Origin: an uncultured Lachnospiraceae bacterium
GTDB lineage: Bacteria; Bacillota; Clostridia; Lachnospirales; Lachnospiraceae
DNA length: 22,628 nucleotides
Direction of reading: 5' to 3'
Assembly: GCA_910578345.1 (NCBI GenBank)
Contig: CAJTRA010000031.1
Coordinates: forward strand, 1 to 22,628
Below, one piece after another: positions 1 through 8,066 of this stretch. Position numbers and translations under genes: made by a program. Position 1 is the first letter of the stretch. Each line of letters opens with the position of its first letter. Under the pieces are notes generated by a model. That model saw nothing but the letters and a program-made list of their open reading frames with translations. It was not told the origin of the DNA and ran no database searches.

Positions 1-5
1 AAAAC

Positions 6-53
6 TACAAAAAATAATCGGCGTTTTCTTACATTTTTAATTCGGCGTTGACA
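6..53. repeat. Two adjacent 24-bp direct repeats, possible IS21-type element terminus
   Basis: Positions 6-29 and 30-53 are adjacent imperfect 24-bp direct repeats. Both begin TACA and share CGGCGTT at the same offset (19-25 and 43-49), and the second ends in GACA. IS21-family elements carry multiple short terminal repeats and usually end in CA, so this could be an element end that cuts the kinase gene at about position 53. A truncated protein reading frame begins exactly here, which supports the idea. No transposase is visible, so this is inference. Confidence 0.35.
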
Positions 54-1313
54 GATTTTGCTTATACGCGTACTGTTCTGAATGAGAAGAATGAGAAAGT
101 CTTTTCCATCTATAAGGAGATCTACCAGGGGAACCCGGAACGGCAGTTTTATATAGAATTCCAGATCCATGAGTCAGAACTGTTTGGCTTCTATAATGAG
201 GACGGCAGCGGCAATGCCATATATGTTGTGCATGAGGATTCTCTGATGTCCATGTCAGACCGTCAGGATTTCCTGCAGGTACTCCGCGGACAGAAAGAGA
301 TACAGGAAAAGCAGGATCAGATCAAGATGAGTGCGCAGGATGCGGATGGCTGGAAGGTGGTTATCTGCACGAGTAAGGAATATCTGAACAGAGAACTGTG
401 GGGCGTTTTGCGGAGTATGATACCGGTTCTGGGAATTATATTGATTGTCATTTTCTGTATCGTGATGGTTATCTCCAATGGGCTGGACCGGAAGTTAAGT
501 ATTCTGCAGAAGAAGGTGATGGCGATCGGACGCAGTGAGTCAGGCGAGACGGAGGAGATCGAGGAGGCAGATGAGTTCAAGGTGTTAGGGGATGAGATTG
601 ACCGTACAAGGGAACACATCAGACAATTGCTGCAGGAGATTGAAGAGAAGAACCAGAGCAGACTGACAGCGGAGATGGTGGCGCTTCGGGCACAGATCAA
701 TTCCCATTTCCTGTTCAACGCGCTTTCCTCTCTTAAGTGGCTGACGAAAGGCTGGGAAGGGACAGGCAGTGTGTCTTCCCCGGATGCAAAAGTGCCGGAG
801 GCAGATATTCTGGCAGAGGCGATTGATAAGCTGGCTATTTTTCTCCGCTATGCCATATCAATCAAGGAAAACCAGGTGAAACTCCGGGACGAGATTGAAC
901 AGTTAAATGCCTACATCTATCTGCAGAAGCTGCGATGTGGGGAGGACTTAAATGTGGTGGTTGACATTGATGAGGAACTGATGGAGTGTGTCACTGTGAA
1001 ACTTATCTTACAGCCGCTGGTGGAAAATGCAGTGATGCACGGAAGGAAAGAAAACGACAGCGCCCTGAATATTACCATCTATTCCCTCTATGAGGAAGAA
1101 TACTATTATCTGATTGTGGAGGATGATGGGAATGGCATGGCCAGGGAAAAGATGCAGATGATCCTGGAGGGGTGTGAAGAGACTTCCGGCAGCGGAAATG
1201 GGATCCGCAACGTGAGAAATCGGATCGCGATCTGCACCAACGGAGAGGGATCTTTGACCATTGAGAGCGAATTGGACAGATTTACGAAGATTGTGATAAA
1301 GCAGAAAAGGTGA
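48..1313 (+). CDS. Sensor histidine kinase (YesM/LytS type), 5'-truncated
   Basis: This is the C-terminal part of a two-component sensor kinase that would phosphorylate an AraC-type response regulator, probably controlling the sugar operon downstream. The frame is open from position 18, after a stop at 15-17; the TTG at 48 is only nominal and has no ribosome site. Numbering from it, residues 1-120 are the end of an extracellular sensor domain, 123-145 a membrane helix, 146-200 a HAMP-like segment, then a His_kinase domain with phospho-acceptor His220 in NSHFLFN. The ATPase domain has the N box LVENAVMHG (Asn327) and glycine motifs EDDGNGM and GSGNGIRNV. Family members are usually near 550-600 residues and begin with a membrane helix, so roughly 150 residues are missing. 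No response regulator is in view. The gene is probably broken by an insertion or cut by a sequence boundary. Confidence 0.85.
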   Translation: MTDFAYTRTVLNEKNEKVFSIYKEIYQGNPERQFYIEFQIHESELFGFYNEDGSGNAIYVVHEDSLMSMSDRQDFLQVLRGQKEIQEKQDQIKMSAQDADGWKVVICTSKEYLNRELWGVLRSMIPVLGIILIVIFCIVMVISNGLDRKLSILQKKVMAIGRSESGETEEIEEADEFKVLGDEIDRTREHIRQLLQEIEEKNQSRLTAEMVALRAQINSHFLFNALSSLKWLTKGWEGTGSVSSPDAKVPEADILAEAIDKLAIFLRYAISIKENQVKLRDEIEQLNAYIYLQKLRCGEDLNVVVDIDEELMECVTVKLILQPLVENAVMHGRKENDSALNITIYSLYEEEYYYLIVEDDGNGMAREKMQMILEGCEETSGSGNGIRNVRNRIAICTNGEGSLTIESELDRFTKIVIKQKR

Positions 1314-1344
1314 TGCATCTTTCTTGAGAGGCATCATCTTTTTT
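1305..1344 (+). terminator. Rho-independent terminator of the histidine kinase gene
   Basis: A 12-bp stem (1305-1316 with 1331-1342, one G-T pair) has a 14-nt loop and runs into a T tract at 1339-1344. The 5' arm includes the kinase stop codon at 1311-1313. It separates the kinase transcript from the transporter operon. Confidence 0.8.
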
Positions 1345-1531
1345 CTATCGGAGGAATTATGATTCCACATTTCTATTTAAAATTTCAACAATTTTGCCCC
1401 TAACGGACAAAATAATCAGAAAATTTTATAAAAATCAAAAATAAATCACGCAAGTCTGAAAAACAATTTAGAAAATCAATGATGATACAGAATAGACAAA
1501 AATACATTGATTAACTGAATTATTCTATTTA

Positions 1532-1560
1532 TTTATCACAAAGACTAAATTCTTTATAAT
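1532..1560 (+). promoter_or_regulatory. Candidate promoter of the ABC transporter operon
   Basis: A perfect -10 TATAAT lies at 1555-1560, with a poor -35 TTTATC at 1532-1537 and a 17-bp spacer. The weak -35 suits an activator-dependent promoter. The surrounding gap (1345-1607) is strongly A/T-rich. It holds three copies of GACAAAA (1406, 1495, 1578) but no clear operator. Confidence 0.5.
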
Positions 1561-1607
1561 ACCAATATAACAAGCTGGACAAAAGTACAAAAGAAAGAAG
1601 AGAGAGT

Positions 1608-2504
1608 ATGTGGAAATATATCAAACGAAACAAGTACTTATACTTGCTGCTGGTCCCCTGTATTGCCTATCTGATCATTTTTCATTATGTGCCGATGTAT
1701 GGGCTGATCATTTCCTTTAAAGATTTCAAATTTTCAAAAGGAATCCTGGGCAGTCCGTGGACGGGGCTGGAAAATTTCAGATATTTGTTCGGTTTAAAGG
1801 ATTTTTACCGGGTTTTTGCAAATTCTATCATACTGAGTGTGTTGAAGCTCCTGGTTTCGTTTCCAATCCCGGTCATACTGGCGATCTTTCTCAATGAGAT
1901 TCCATTTTTGAGCTATAAGAAGGCGACGCAGACGATGATCTATCTTCCCTATTTCATTTCCTGGGTTGTGATCGGTGGAATTCTGGTCAATCTGCTGTCT
2001 CCTTCCTGGGGGATTGTCAACGACATCATCAAGAAATTTGGAGGAGAACCGGTTTTCTTTCTGGGCAGTGACAAATATTTCAGAGGCATCGCCATCATCT
2101 CACACATATGGAAACAGGCCGGATGGGATACGATCATCTACCTGGCAGCGATCACGGGGATTAACCCGGATCTCTACGAGGCGGCTAAAATAGACGGTGC
2201 GGGAAGAGGGAAAAGGATTTGGTATATCACGCTGCCGTGTATCAAGCCGACGATCGTGATCCTGCTGCTGCTTGCGGTTGGCAATATCATGAACAATGGT
2301 TTTGAACAGATCTATGTCCTGCAGAACAGCAGCAACATAGCTGTCTCAGAGGTGTTTGAGACATATACGTATAAGATGGGTGTCGTGAACGGGCGCTATT
2401 CCTTTGCCTCCACGGTCAGCATGTTTAGTTCAGTGATTGGTTTTGTCCTTCTGACGATAGCAAATAAGACTGCAAAGTGGATGGGAGAGGACGGTATCTT
2501 CTGA
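1608..2504 (+). CDS. Carbohydrate ABC transporter permease, LplB/YteP type
   Basis: This is one of two integral membrane subunits of a CUT1-family ABC importer for oligosaccharides or glycosides. The 298-residue protein has a hydrophobic N-terminal helix (about 11-28), a periplasmic-side loop with the family pattern YVPMYG, and five further membrane helices. The cytoplasmic EAA loop, EAAKIDGAGRGKRIW at about residues 195-209, contacts the ATPase. The ATG at 1608 follows a purine-rich AGAAGAGAG site and gives the normal family length. It is first in an operon with the second permease (start 2582) and the binding lipoprotein. No ATPase gene is nearby, so a shared MsmK/MsmX-like ATPase is the usual solution. 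The substrate cannot be read from the sequence. Confidence 0.9.
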   Translation: MWKYIKRNKYLYLLLVPCIAYLIIFHYVPMYGLIISFKDFKFSKGILGSPWTGLENFRYLFGLKDFYRVFANSIILSVLKLLVSFPIPVILAIFLNEIPFLSYKKATQTMIYLPYFISWVVIGGILVNLLSPSWGIVNDIIKKFGGEPVFFLGSDKYFRGIAIISHIWKQAGWDTIIYLAAITGINPDLYEAAKIDGAGRGKRIWYITLPCIKPTIVILLLLAVGNIMNNGFEQIYVLQNSSNIAVSEVFETYTYKMGVVNGRYSFASTVSMFSSVIGFVLLTIANKTAKWMGEDGIF

Positions 2505-2581
2505 GGAGTATCTGTTAAAAAGAGTGCATGGAGAGAGAAAAGAAGTACTGTGGATGGTATAGAAGGGAGGGGTGAAGCCAA

Positions 2582-3463
2582 GTGAAAAAAAGGAAGAAAA
2601 AGATAACCCTGATGGACAGTATCAGTATGCTTGTTGTGGGACTGTTTGCCCTGGCCTGTACGATGCCTTTCCTATATGTATTTTGTGTATCCTGCATGCC
2701 GTATACAGAATATCTGGAAAATCCGTTGAAAGTGATTCCTTCTACGATCGATCTGACGGCGTATGAGCAGATTCTGGATTATGAGCTGATCAGGACAGGA
2801 TATGGCGTAACCCTCTTTACTACGGTGGCAGGAACGGCGCTGAGTGTCTTTCTATTAGTGATATCCGCTTATCCACTGTCTAAGAAACGGTTGAGAGGGC
2901 ATAAATTCTTTATGGGGCTTGTTCTGTTCACCATGTTCTTCAACGGCGGCATGATCTCCAACTATATTTTGGTGAGAGGTCTGGGAATTCTCAATACAGT
3001 ATGGGCCTTGATCCTGCCGGGGTGCATCAGCGGTTTTAACTTGATCCTGATGAAGAACTTTGTCCAGATGACGATCCCGGAGTCGTTAGAGGAAGCGGCT
3101 AAGATCGATGGCGCCAATGACCTGCAGGTGTTATTCCGGGTGGTGGTTCCTCTGTTAAAACCGGCGGTCGCAACGATGGTAGTTTTTTGCGCAGTAAATT
3201 ATTGGAACAATTATTTCTCAGCAATGATGTATGTGGCGGACAGAAAACTATGGCCGTTAATGTTGGTGCTGCGCGAACTGGTGGTGGAGGATACGTCGGC
3301 GGTATCGCCGGTAACGCAAATGCTGACTTCGCAGAACCGGTCGCACCCCTTCACGCTGAAGATGGCGGCTATTGTGATCACGGTGCTGCCAATCCTGGTG
3401 GTATATCCGTTTATGCAGAAATATTTCGTGCAAGGGGTATCGCTTGGTTCTGTGAAAGAATAA
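2582..3463 (+). CDS. Carbohydrate ABC transporter permease, YtcP type
   Basis: This is the second membrane subunit of the CUT1 importer and partners with the LplB-type permease 77 bp upstream. The 293-residue protein has about six membrane segments, the first at residues 15-35. The EAA loop EEAAKIDGANDLQVLF lies near residues 172-187 and is followed by VPLLKP, as in the family. The start is GTG at 2582, with an AGGGAGGGGTG ribosome site ending about 10 bases upstream; the protein then begins with a Lys-rich cytoplasmic tail, as expected. The C-terminus has the family-typical YPFMQKYFVQGVSLGSVKE. A small hairpin (TGCCC-GTAA-GGGCA, 3470-3483) directly follows the stop codon. Confidence 0.9.
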   Translation: MKKRKKKITLMDSISMLVVGLFALACTMPFLYVFCVSCMPYTEYLENPLKVIPSTIDLTAYEQILDYELIRTGYGVTLFTTVAGTALSVFLLVISAYPLSKKRLRGHKFFMGLVLFTMFFNGGMISNYILVRGLGILNTVWALILPGCISGFNLILMKNFVQMTIPESLEEAAKIDGANDLQVLFRVVVPLLKPAVATMVVFCAVNYWNNYFSAMMYVADRKLWPLMLVLRELVVEDTSAVSPVTQMLTSQNRSHPFTLKMAAIVITVLPILVVYPFMQKYFVQGVSLGSVKE

Positions 3464-3552
3464 GAAGACTGCCCGTAAGGGCAAAGGAGAAGAATGTGAC
3501 CGCAGGTCTGGCCACCCGGCGGAACAGATATCATTTTATAGGTAGGTAACAG

Positions 3553-3647
3553 GTTGTTACTATGAGCAGCTGGAAGCTGTGAATCGTAACAACAGGTTGA
3601 AGAGATTCTTAGAAGTGCACTTTCGTCGAAATAGGAATCTGCACTTC
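3553..3647 (+). other. Two tandem intercistronic hairpins before the binding-protein gene
   Basis: The 199-bp gap between permease and lipoprotein holds two strong inverted repeats. The first pairs GTTGTTAC (3553-3560) with GTAACAAC (3586-3593) and contains an inner stem CAGCT/AGCTG (3567-3571 with 3575-3579). The second pairs GAAGTGCA (3612-3619) with TGCACTTC (3640-3647). Neither is followed by a T run, so termination is unlikely. Such structures commonly protect or delimit the binding-protein mRNA, which is needed in excess over the permeases. That role is inferred here. Confidence 0.65.
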
Positions 3648-3662
3648 GGAACGGGGGTAAAA

Positions 3663-5285
3663 ATGAAGAAAAGAGCGATAACGATGTTACTATGCGGAGT
3701 GCTGGCAGTTTCTGCATTGGCAGGCTGCGGCGGATCCGGCGGGAATGCGCAGGAACAAAATGGCGAGAAGCCCGCGGCAAAGCAGGAGGCTGTGGCAGAA
3801 CAGACAGAAGAAAATGCAGGCGAACCGGCAGCAGGAGATGGGGAAGTGATCGAAGTGACCTGTGTGCTGCAGTTAAATCCGGAGATTTCTCTGGAGAACA
3901 ATCCGGTTTTGCAAAAGATCGAGGAGGAGACAGGGGTTAGGCTGATTGTGGAGGCGCCGCCGTCGAATAGTTTCTCCGACCGCGTAAAGATTCTTGTGGG
4001 AACGGGTGACATGCCGGATTTTTTTGCTTTCGGCGCGGATGTTTTTGCGACGCAGTGGGCGGAGGAAGGACTGCTGTTAGACGTTACCGATCTGATCGGA
4101 GATTATCCGAATCTGTCAAGCAATATTTCGGCGGAGCAGTATGGCGATACGAAATTGCTTGACGACGGCAGAATTTATGGAATTCCCCGGCCGAATTCCT
4201 ATGACAAGCATGGTTTTCTGATCAATAAAAAGTGGTTGGATGCGGTGGGCATGGATGCGCCGAAGACCGTGGAAGAATTTGTGGAAGTGTGCCGTGCCTT
4301 TACGACACAGGATCCGGACGGAAACGGGGTGGATGATACTTACGGAGCAAGCTTCGGCGCGCAGCAGAGCAGTCTGGATTCCGGTATCTGGCACTTGAAC
4401 AATGATTTCCTGTCTACGGCCTATCATATCTCAGCATGGCATCATGGCATGCCGGATGCGGATGGAAGCTTCACACTGCGGCCGCTCAAATCCAAATACT
4501 ATGACTATGTGACGCTGGTGCGGGACCTGTATACGGAGGGCATTATCGACAGGGAGTTCATAACTCATAAGGCAGAGGAGCACATAGAGAAATTCGCACA
4601 GGGAAGAGTCGGGATTGTGGGTGCTTCCGGCAAGAACTTCACGACAAATGTGCTGGAGAAATACAGTCTGAATCCGGATGATTATCTGTACTGTGCGCCG
4701 CTCGTGCTGGAGGAGTCGCAGGATCCGGTCTACGTGATGCCGCCTTCAAACTGGATGGCTTATTTCATCAACGCAGAGTCGGATAAGGTGGATGCAGTGC
4801 TCAGAGTCCTTGACTGGGCGAATTCTGAAGAGGGATTCATCACGATGCAGCTTGGTCTGGAAGGAAAGCATTACAACAGCTACGATATTGAGACGAGAGC
4901 GATCGACCGGACAGAAGAACAGACGGAAGCGGTCAGGAAAGTGACAAGCAATATGTTTGCATTTGCCAATGCCTACCAGAATCAGGAGGTTCTGATGGGC
5001 GGTTCAACGCCTGTCATGATTGAAAAGTGGCAGAAGGAAGCGGGTGCGGCGGACGAAGTCACCAAAGAATGTTTTACCCCATTTGTGAAAATGCTGGACA
5101 AGATCGCGGTGGAGTTTCCAGACGATGCGCAGGCGGTCAATAACATGGAGGTCCGTTATGTGACGGGTGAGGCAGAGTTAGAAGAATTAAAAGACGTGAT
5201 CGAGAACGATTACGCGCCAAAGACGGCTGATATCCTGAAAGAATTCCAGGATTATATGGCGAAGAACCCGGTAAGGTTCGAATAA
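3663..5285 (+). CDS. Extracellular solute-binding lipoprotein, LplA/family 1
   Basis: This is the substrate-capturing component of the importer, anchored to the outer face of the membrane by lipid. The ATG at 3663 is chosen over an upstream TTG at 3579 because it gives a standard lipoprotein signal (MKKRAITMLL...) and follows ACGGGGGT. The lipobox is LAGC with lipidated Cys22, followed by a Gly/Asn/Glu-rich linker to about residue 58. The 540-residue mature-type protein is the size of LplA-like proteins paired with LplB/YtcP permeases. DPDGNGVDD near residue 217 looks like the Ca-binding loop often seen in this family. Trp-rich and Asn-rich patches further on are typical of carbohydrate contact. 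It ends with an AspTyr-rich helix and KNPVRFE. The isomerase gene follows after 40 bp. Confidence 0.9.
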   Translation: MKKRAITMLLCGVLAVSALAGCGGSGGNAQEQNGEKPAAKQEAVAEQTEENAGEPAAGDGEVIEVTCVLQLNPEISLENNPVLQKIEEETGVRLIVEAPPSNSFSDRVKILVGTGDMPDFFAFGADVFATQWAEEGLLLDVTDLIGDYPNLSSNISAEQYGDTKLLDDGRIYGIPRPNSYDKHGFLINKKWLDAVGMDAPKTVEEFVEVCRAFTTQDPDGNGVDDTYGASFGAQQSSLDSGIWHLNNDFLSTAYHISAWHHGMPDADGSFTLRPLKSKYYDYVTLVRDLYTEGIIDREFITHKAEEHIEKFAQGRVGIVGASGKNFTTNVLEKYSLNPDDYLYCAPLVLEESQDPVYVMPPSNWMAYFINAESDKVDAVLRVLDWANSEEGFITMQLGLEGKHYNSYDIETRAIDRTEEQTEAVRKVTSNMFAFANAYQNQEVLMGGSTPVMIEKWQKEAGAADEVTKECFTPFVKMLDKIAVEFPDDAQAVNNMEVRYVTGEAELEELKDVIENDYAPKTADILKEFQDYMAKNPVRFE

Positions 5286-5325
5286 AACAGAATCACAACT
5301 TTAAAAACAACAGGAGGAAAAGAGA

Positions 5326-6153
5326 ATGAGCAAGCAGTTTCAGATTGGTATTGTGGTAGACGTGGTGCCGCTTGACCAGGTGAACAGGAGATGGGAGTAT
5401 TTTGAAGTGCCGGCATCCATCCATGGGAGTGCGCTTCTGTGTGATGCGGACTGGAAAGTGTGGAGAGACTGTTACAGGGAAGACGGCAGACCGTGCATGA
5501 CGACGAGTCATCTGCTGGGACCCGGCACTACGTGGATGGGAGGCAGCGGTGAGAAGTATGACAGGGAATTGATCGCGTTCTCCCTGGAGAGAGAATTTCG
5601 CAGGATCAGCGAGCTTGGTGTCAAGTATGTAGGCTGCTGGGGCGGACACTTCCGCATTCAGGACGGATTTTCGAGAACAAAGGCCATTGATCAGGCGCTG
5701 AGTACGATCAACATTGCAGCGGATTATGCGGCCAAATATGACATGCAGATCGCATTGGAGCCGGAGGCAGATGCAGATACGCTGTTCCCCAGATACTTAG
5801 AGGGCGTGGAATTTGCGAAGATGTGTGGACGCAGCAATGTCAAGGTTATGGCAGATCTGAATTATTTCCTGGAGCTGGACCAGCCGCTGGAAGATATTCT
5901 GAAGGATCCAGATTATTGTCTCAATGTACATATCCAGGGTGACGGCGGTGCACAGCCCAATGTGGGCAACCGGAGAGAGACACTGCTTCATCTGTTCAGG
6001 GTGCTGAAGGAAGCCGGGTACGACAAAGGCGTATCAGTAGCGTGTCCGTGGGTGATCACAAACGGCGCCGCCGAGATTGATTACGCGTATGAGACAGATA
6101 CGACGCTGAAGTTTGTACAGGAGCTTCGGGCGGAAGTTTATTCCCGCGGGTAA
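5326..6153 (+). CDS. Sugar phosphate isomerase/epimerase-like TIM-barrel protein
   Basis: This is a 275-residue xylose-isomerase-like (AP endonuclease 2 superfamily) TIM barrel, presumed to isomerise or epimerise a sugar or keto-sugar from the imported substrate. Recognisable elements are GVKYVGCWGGH (strand plus His), ALEPEAD with a metal-ligand Glu, MADLNYFLELD with a ligand Asp, and LNVHIQGDGG with a ligand His. The last strand reads GVSVACPW, where many relatives have a Glu as fourth metal ligand. This may mean altered metal binding or a different subfamily. The start is ATG at 5326, with a strong CAGGAGG site 8 bases upstream. The gene is 40 bp after the lipoprotein and 84 bp before the aldo/keto reductase, so it is very likely cotranscribed. 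The substrate is unknown. Confidence 0.8.
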   Translation: MSKQFQIGIVVDVVPLDQVNRRWEYFEVPASIHGSALLCDADWKVWRDCYREDGRPCMTTSHLLGPGTTWMGGSGEKYDRELIAFSLEREFRRISELGVKYVGCWGGHFRIQDGFSRTKAIDQALSTINIAADYAAKYDMQIALEPEADADTLFPRYLEGVEFAKMCGRSNVKVMADLNYFLELDQPLEDILKDPDYCLNVHIQGDGGAQPNVGNRRETLLHLFRVLKEAGYDKGVSVACPWVITNGAAEIDYAYETDTTLKFVQELRAEVYSRG

Positions 6154-6237
6154 CGAGCCAGGCAGCCGTGCCAGCATGGGGTATTTCCTTAAAGTTTGGC
6201 TTAGAGGCTGAGCAGTTTGAACAAGAAGGAGAGTATA

Positions 6238-7158
6238 ATGGTACAGTGTATCAAGATGGGAGGCAGCAGTATTGCTGCCTCTGCAATCATCATGGGATGT
6301 ATGCGGATCGGTGAGAAGAGTCCGCAGGATGTAAATACATTGATAGCAAAGTCGCTGGAACTGGGAATCAATACGTTTGACCATGCAGATCTTTATGGCG
6401 GCGGAGCGTCGGAAGAAGTTTTCGCAAAGGCGATGGCGCTGGGGCAGGTGAAGCGGGAAGAGATCGTGCTGCAATCGAAATGTGGTATCTGTCCGGGATA
6501 TTATGACCTTTCAAAGGAACATATCATGACCTCTGCGGAACAGATTTTAAAACGGCTTCATACGGATTATCTGGATGTGTTCCTTCTGCACAGGCCGGAC
6601 ACGCTGATGGAGCCGGAGGAAGTGGCGGCGGCATTCGATGAACTCCATACTTCCGGCAAGGTGAAAGCTTTCGGCGTGAGCAATATGAATTCAATGCAGA
6701 TCGAATACCTGCAAAGCTGCCTGCCCTGGAAACTGATTATAAACCAACTGCAGTTTGGCGCAGCACATACAGGTATGGTGGACAGCGGCCTGAATGTAAA
6801 CATGAGGAAGGAAGCCGGTATAGACAGAGACGGAAGCGTACTGGAGTATTGCAGGATGAGAGACATTACCATTCAGACCTGGTCCTCTCTGCAGTATGGT
6901 TTTTTCGAGGGAACATTCTTAAACAATGAGAAATATCCTGAGTTGAACCAGGTGCTGGAACGTATCGCAGAAGAGAACAACACGACGGCCGGAGCGGCTG
7001 CAATCGCATGGATCCTGCGGCATCCGGCGAAGATGCAGGCGGTGATCGGGACTACCAATGCGGAACGTTTGGGTAAGATTGCCGAAGCTTCCAGGATCAA
7101 TCTGACAAGGCAGGAATGGTATGAAATCTACTGCGCTGCGGGCAATGTACTGCCCTAG
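6238..7158 (+). CDS. Aldo/keto reductase
   Basis: This NAD(P)H-dependent oxidoreductase of the AKR superfamily (306 residues) probably reduces a carbonyl or oxidises a hydroxyl on the sugar handled by this operon. The catalytic tetrad is visible: Asp in NTFDHAD, Tyr in DLYGGG, Lys in LQSKCG and His in FLLHRPD. GVSNMN, INQLQF and the C-terminal IGTTNAERL segment complete the (beta/alpha)8 barrel and the cofactor-phosphate region. The ATG at 6238 is preferred to an in-frame TTG at 6217, because AGAAGGAGAG sits 5 bases before it and homologues start close to the first strand. It resembles the YdhF/oxidoreductase branch by overall pattern, but that assignment is tentative. Confidence 0.88.
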   Translation: MVQCIKMGGSSIAASAIIMGCMRIGEKSPQDVNTLIAKSLELGINTFDHADLYGGGASEEVFAKAMALGQVKREEIVLQSKCGICPGYYDLSKEHIMTSAEQILKRLHTDYLDVFLLHRPDTLMEPEEVAAAFDELHTSGKVKAFGVSNMNSMQIEYLQSCLPWKLIINQLQFGAAHTGMVDSGLNVNMRKEAGIDRDGSVLEYCRMRDITIQTWSSLQYGFFEGTFLNNEKYPELNQVLERIAEENNTTAGAAAIAWILRHPAKMQAVIGTTNAERLGKIAEASRINLTRQEWYEIYCAAGNVLP

Positions 7159-7203
7159 TATGCAGACATTGCCTCCATCAATGGAGCGTGTGATTTGTGC
7201 AGT

Positions 7204-7241
7204 CGCGCTGTCTGTCACAGATTTGCGAAAAGAGCAGCGCG
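7204..7241 (+). other. Intercistronic hairpin before the ThuA-like gene
   Basis: CGCGCTG (7204-7210) pairs perfectly with CAGCGCG (7235-7241), with an inner TCTG/CAGA stem directly above it. A smaller hairpin CTCCA-TCAA-TGGAG lies at 7173-7186. No T run follows either one. This 142-bp gap is the second place in the operon where hairpins separate cistrons. Confidence 0.5.
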
Positions 7242-7300
7242 TAGATAAGGAAAGAGTGTAAATTGTATTGCCGCGAACTTGTGGGTATATGGAGGAAAAG

Positions 7301-7951
7301 ATGGATCGAAAAATAAAAGTGGCAGTCATTGTAGAGTGTCACCCCTATGATATTGTGAATTTTCAGAAAATGCTATGGTCTTTTGAGGACTGCGAATGTT
7401 ATGTGCAGCCTTTTGACCTGTTTTTGCAGGATGAGGCAAATAGAGACGCTTATGACTGCCTGCTGTTCTACAGCATGAGCCTTCCCCTGCCTGAGGAGGG
7501 AAGCATACGCAGACGGTATTTGGAAGAACAGTTTGGCCAGAAAGGCCAGGGTATCATACTGCTGCATCATGCGCTGCTCTCCTTCCCGAAATGGGAGCTG
7601 TATACGGAAGCGTCAGGCGTGAAAGTGCGCTGTGAGGAGCAGTTTCAGTACCATCAGAATGAAACAGTGAGTCAGCATATACTTGTCAAAGAACATCCGA
7701 TCACGGCAGGAATTGAAGATTTCACGGTGGTGGATGAGACGTATGAGATCGGAGAGCCAGAAGAAGACAGCAATGAAATCCTGATCGAAACCGACAACAA
7801 AAGCGGGATCAAGAAGATCGCGTGGACAAGAGATTTCCGAAACAGCAGGGTCTTCTGTTATGCCTCCGGACATGATGATGCAGTATACGCGGACGAGAAT
7901 TTCAGGCGGATTATGCACCAGGCGATCCGGTGGACAAGCGAAGGAAGATAA
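7301..7951 (+). CDS. ThuA-like domain protein (trehalose-utilisation type)
   Basis: The 216-residue protein matches the ThuA-like glutamine-amidotransferase-fold family, linked in other bacteria to disaccharide and keto-glycoside catabolism. Visible features are VAVIVECHPYD at the first strand, the mid-protein GIILLHHALLSF (the loop after it lacks the nucleophile Cys of true amidotransferases), EHPITAGI, VVDETYEI and the C-terminal PVAW-like segment IAWTRDF followed by VFCYASGHDD and AIRW. The start is ATG at 7301, with GGAGG at 7291-7295; an upstream in-frame TTG at 7268 has no ribosome site. It is the last gene of the sugar operon and is followed by a strong terminator. The exact reaction is not known for this family. 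Confidence 0.82.
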   Translation: MDRKIKVAVIVECHPYDIVNFQKMLWSFEDCECYVQPFDLFLQDEANRDAYDCLLFYSMSLPLPEEGSIRRRYLEEQFGQKGQGIILLHHALLSFPKWELYTEASGVKVRCEEQFQYHQNETVSQHILVKEHPITAGIEDFTVVDETYEIGEPEEDSNEILIETDNKSGIKKIAWTRDFRNSRVFCYASGHDDAVYADENFRRIMHQAIRWTSEGR

Positions 7952-7977
7952 GATAATTTGATCGTTTTTAGATAAAG

Positions 7978-8019
7978 ACCGTTGCAGCTTTTCCGTTTGT
8001 GAAAGCCGCAGCGGTTTTT
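7978..8019 (+). terminator. Rho-independent terminator at the end of the sugar operon
   Basis: A long stem pairs 7978-7993 (ACCGTTGCAGC...) with 8001-8015 (...GCAGCGGT) through mostly Watson-Crick and two G-T pairs. It has a short loop and five T at 8015-8019. Confidence 0.88.
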
Positions 8020-8037
8020 GCTGAATTTTCTTTACAG

Positions 8038-8066
8038 TTGAATTTACCTGATAAATCTGCTACAAT
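8038..8066 (+). promoter_or_regulatory. Sigma-A-type promoter of secA
   Basis: TTGAAT (8038-8043) and TACAAT (8061-8066) are separated by 17 bp, giving a leader of about 140 nt before secA. A second TATAAT at 8081 has no matching -35. Confidence 0.65.

Noticed and set aside
1359..1403. A 14-residue ORF with a CGGAGG ribosome site after the kinase terminator
   Set aside because: It is too short to judge, has no promoter of its own and no recognisable sequence; probably chance in A/T-rich DNA.
1406..1584. Three copies of GACAAAA before the transporter operon as a response-regulator operator
   Set aside because: Seven-base matches in A/T-rich sequence with irregular spacing (89 and 83 bp) are weak evidence.
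3211..3780. A 189-codon minus-strand frame across the end of the YtcP permease and the start of the lipoprotein gene
   Set aside because: It spans two well-supported plus-strand genes and their hairpin-rich gap, with no start signal or domain.
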